Assembly (NCBI GenBank): GCA_934456315.1
Contig: CAKSHG010000123.1
Span: 1-6,573 of the forward strand
Origin: an uncultured Oscillospiraceae bacterium
Lineage (GTDB): Bacteria; Bacillota; Clostridia; Oscillospirales; Ruminococcaceae
Direction: 5' to 3'
DNA length: 6,573 nt
Below, piece after piece: positions 5,139 to 6,573 of this stretch. Each line of letters opens with the position of its first letter. Position 1 is the first letter of the stretch. The notes under the pieces were generated by a model, which saw nothing but the letters and a program-made list of their open reading frames with translations, searched no databases and was not told the DNA's origin. Made by a program: the position numbers and the translations under genes.

Positions 5139-5160
5139 CGGCTCATAAAAAGCACATTTC

Positions 5161-5190
5161 ACCACTCGCAGTTCTCTGCGGGTGGTCTTT
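5161..5190 (+). terminator. Weak terminator-like hairpin after the SPFH gene
   Basis: ACCACTCGCAG (5161-5171) pairs with CTGCGGGTGGT (5176-5186) over 11 bp with one T-G pair and a TTCT loop. Only CTTTG follows, so the T-tract is weak. An outer GCACA/TGTGC pairing can extend it. It lies 22 bases past the SPFH stop codon and ahead of pth. It could be a leaky terminator permitting read-through into pth-mfd. Confidence 0.65.
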
Positions 5191-5211
5191 GTGCGTTATT
5201 CTATATTTTTG

Positions 5212-5216
5212 AAAGG
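5212..5216 (+). promoter_or_regulatory. pth ribosome binding site (decides start)
   Basis: AAAGG lies ten bases upstream of ATG 5227. It supports this start rather than the in-frame GTG at 5182, which falls inside the terminator-like hairpin. Confidence 0.7.
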
Positions 5217-5226
5217 CACATATAAT

Positions 5227-5862
5227 ATGTCACTAGCAGATATTTTCAAGAAACTCGAATCCGAAAGAGCGCCCGCTCCGCAGGGTGCCGTTGAGTATAT
5301 CATCTGCGGTCTGGGGAATCCCGGCACGCAGTATGAGGGTACGCGCCACAATATCGGTTTCATGACGATAGATACTCTTTGCGACAAGTACAAGCTGGAC
5401 TGCAAAAAGCTTCGCTTCAAGTCGCTCACATGTGACGCGATGATCTCCGGGAAGCGTTGCCTCATCATGAAGCCTACCACATTTATGAACAACAGCGGCG
5501 AGGCAGTGACCGAAGCGATGAGCTTCTACAAAATACCTCCGGAGCGCACCATCATCGTGTTTGACGATATTTCGCTCGAGCCGGGCAAGCTGCGTATCCG
5601 CAGAAAGGGAAGCGACGGCGGTCACAACGGTATCAAGAGCATAATCTACCTTTCTGGCTCGGATATGTTCCCGCGCATAAAGATGGGCGTCGGAGCCAAG
5701 CCGCACCCGGACTACAACCTTGCTGACTGGGTCCTGGGTCACTTCAAAAAGGAGCAGGCTGAGGTGCTTGAAACGGCAATGGACAACGCCGTTGCCTGCA
5801 TTGAGCTGATGGTCGGCGATAAGATGAACGAAGCAATGAACAAGTTCAACTCCAGAGGATAA
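5227..5862 (+). CDS. pth: Peptidyl-tRNA hydrolase (with N-terminal extension)
   Basis: Cytosolic esterase that releases peptides from prematurely dissociated peptidyl-tRNAs, recycling tRNA for translation. The 211-residue product carries all the Pth hallmarks: GLGNPG with Asn31, RHNIGF with His41 (catalytic histidine), KPTTFMNNSG (82-91, with Asn88), Asp113 in VFDD and GGHNG with Asn134. Spacing between Asp113 and Asn134 matches Escherichia coli Asp93-Asn114. The first 22 residues are an extension with a charged helix-like segment (SLADIFKKLES) not found in typical Pth, which starts a few residues before GLGNPG. No alternative ATG, GTG or TTG start exists between codon 1 and the catalytic motifs, so the extension must be translated. 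The stop is four bases before mfd, whose ribosome binding site overlaps the end of pth; translational coupling is likely, and pth-mfd adjacency is a known Firmicute arrangement. Confidence 0.95.
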   Translation: MSLADIFKKLESERAPAPQGAVEYIICGLGNPGTQYEGTRHNIGFMTIDTLCDKYKLDCKKLRFKSLTCDAMISGKRCLIMKPTTFMNNSGEAVTEAMSFYKIPPERTIIVFDDISLEPGKLRIRRKGSDGGHNGIKSIIYLSGSDMFPRIKMGVGAKPHPDYNLADWVLGHFKKEQAEVLETAMDNAVACIELMVGDKMNEAMNKFNSRG

Positions 5863-5866
5863 AACG

Positions 5867-6573
5867 ATGGATTTCTTTCTTAATGCGGCACAGCAGATAC
5901 CCGAGTTCAAAAAGCTCACCAGGTATCTTGACGAAAAGAATACCCTGCCTGCCCTTGTGACAGGCGTTTCGCATATACACAAGGCTCATATCATCGGGGC
6001 GCTACTCCAGAGAGCGGAAATGCTCCCCGTGCTGGTCGTCGCTGAAAGCGAAGCTGAATCGCAGCGCCTTGTGACTGACATCAACATGATGTACGGCGCA
6101 GGAACTGCGCTGCTCTACCCCGCCAAGGAGCTGCTGCTCGGGGACTTCGAAGCTGCCTCCAGGGAATACGAGCACAAGCGTATTTTTGCGCTCTCGGCAA
6201 TGCTCAACGGTACATGCAGGGCTGTCGTCTGCTCGCCGGAGGCTGCCGCGCAGTTCACTATCCCGCCCGAGGAGCTGCGGAAGCGCACCATTACGCTCAC
6301 CAGCGACATGGATATTTCCCAGGAGGAGCTTGTGAGCCGCCTCCAGGCGGCGGGATACTCGAGGTGCGACCTCATCGAGGGCGCGGGTCAGTTCTCCGTC
6401 CGGGGCGGGATCGTGGATATTTTCCCGCCGAGCAGCTCCGCACCCTGTCGTATAGAGCTCTGGGGCGATACCATCGACAGCATTTCGTACTTCGACCTGG
6501 ATTCCCAGCGTCGTACCGAGCCGCTTGACGATATCCAGATATCACCGGCAGGCGAGGTGCTTTTCGACTCCGC
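5867..6573 (+). CDS. mfd: Transcription-repair coupling factor Mfd, N-terminal part
   Basis: The first 235 codons of Mfd, cut by the right edge; the full protein is normally about 1,150 residues. Mfd recognises RNA polymerase stalled at lesions, displaces it with an ATP-driven translocase and recruits UvrA for nucleotide-excision repair. What is visible is the UvrB-like N-terminal module: the degenerate P-loop region GVSHIHKAHIIG (33-44, lacking the Walker GKT), YPAKELLLGDF (84-94, aligning with the family's LPYD-type segment) and the strongly conserved GQFSVRGGIVDIFPP (174-188), ELWGDTIDSI (197-206) and DLDSQR (210-215). UvrB is excluded by the absence of a functional Walker A at this position. 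AGAGGA (5854-5859) overlaps the pth end and precedes ATG 5867 by seven bases. It is co-transcribed with pth. Confidence 0.95.
   Translation, partial: MDFFLNAAQQIPEFKKLTRYLDEKNTLPALVTGVSHIHKAHIIGALLQRAEMLPVLVVAESEAESQRLVTDINMMYGAGTALLYPAKELLLGDFEAASREYEHKRIFALSAMLNGTCRAVVCSPEAAAQFTIPPEELRKRTITLTSDMDISQEELVSRLQAAGYSRCDLIEGAGQFSVRGGIVDIFPPSSSAPCRIELWGDTIDSISYFDLDSQRRTEPLDDIQISPAGEVLFDS

Noticed and set aside
4128..5165. 345-codon open frame antisense to the SPFH gene
   Set aside because: It is a shadow of a strongly codon-biased GC-rich gene. It has no domain, its composition is Leu/Ala/Arg-heavy, and it overlaps the well-supported SPFH frame almost entirely.
5182..5226. GTG start for pth at 5182
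   Set aside because: It falls within the terminator-like hairpin and lacks a ribosome binding site; ATG 5227 has AAAGG at proper distance.
5233..5982. 249-codon open frame antisense to pth
   Set aside because: Shadow of pth and the start of mfd, both of which are certain; no family features.

Overview
The window looks like chromosomal DNA from a moderately GC-rich Firmicute of class Clostridia, most likely a Ruminococcus-like member of the Oscillospiraceae. This placement is inferred from the pth-mfd gene order, strong AAGGAG-type ribosome binding sites, textbook sigma-A promoters with AT-rich spacers, a CcpA/cre-like operator and a YdjI-like SPFH/zinc-ribbon protein. I see no transposase, integrase, CRISPR array or phage gene. 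Most of the window is ordinary core or near-core sequence.

Layout. On the minus strand, from the left edge: a truncated zinc-ribbon protein with a Pro/Glu-rich repeat tail (1-425), a hairpin terminator, and xylulokinase xylB (515-2038) with its own promoter and an operator-like palindrome at the predicted transcription start. Next on the minus strand is a stand-alone receiver-domain response regulator (2223-2573) with a promoter and a strong terminator. A TetR-family regulator (2797-3429, plus strand) diverges from it. Two terminator-type hairpins and a third, unexplained stem-loop fill the convergent gap to a tRNA-Pro(UGG) gene (3581-3656, minus). Divergent from the tRNA is an SPFH-domain protein ending in three zinc ribbons (3804-5138, plus), then peptidyl-tRNA hydrolase pth (5227-5862) and the start of mfd (5867 to the right edge), four bases apart and probably one operon.

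How the genes relate. xylB would supply xylulose 5-phosphate to the pentose phosphate pathway. No isomerase or transporter lies beside it, so its partners must be elsewhere. pth and mfd are housekeeping genes for recycling peptidyl-tRNA and for transcription-coupled repair. The response regulator and TetR proteins have no evident target in the window. The SPFH protein is probably a membrane-associated scaffold, and the truncated zinc-ribbon protein at the left edge may belong to a similar stress or envelope class, though nothing seen here links them.

Five transcription units have a promoter with exact TTGACA, exactly 17 bp spacing and TATAAT or TAAAAT. pth-mfd and the left-edge gene do not, which suggests they depend on read-through or on weaker promoters. 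No stretch longer than 300 bases lacks a gene. No convincing new multi-gene system is present. The most worthwhile oddities are the SPFH protein with a duplicated zinc ribbon, the N-terminally extended Pth, the xylB operator and the hairpin cluster between tetR and the tRNA.
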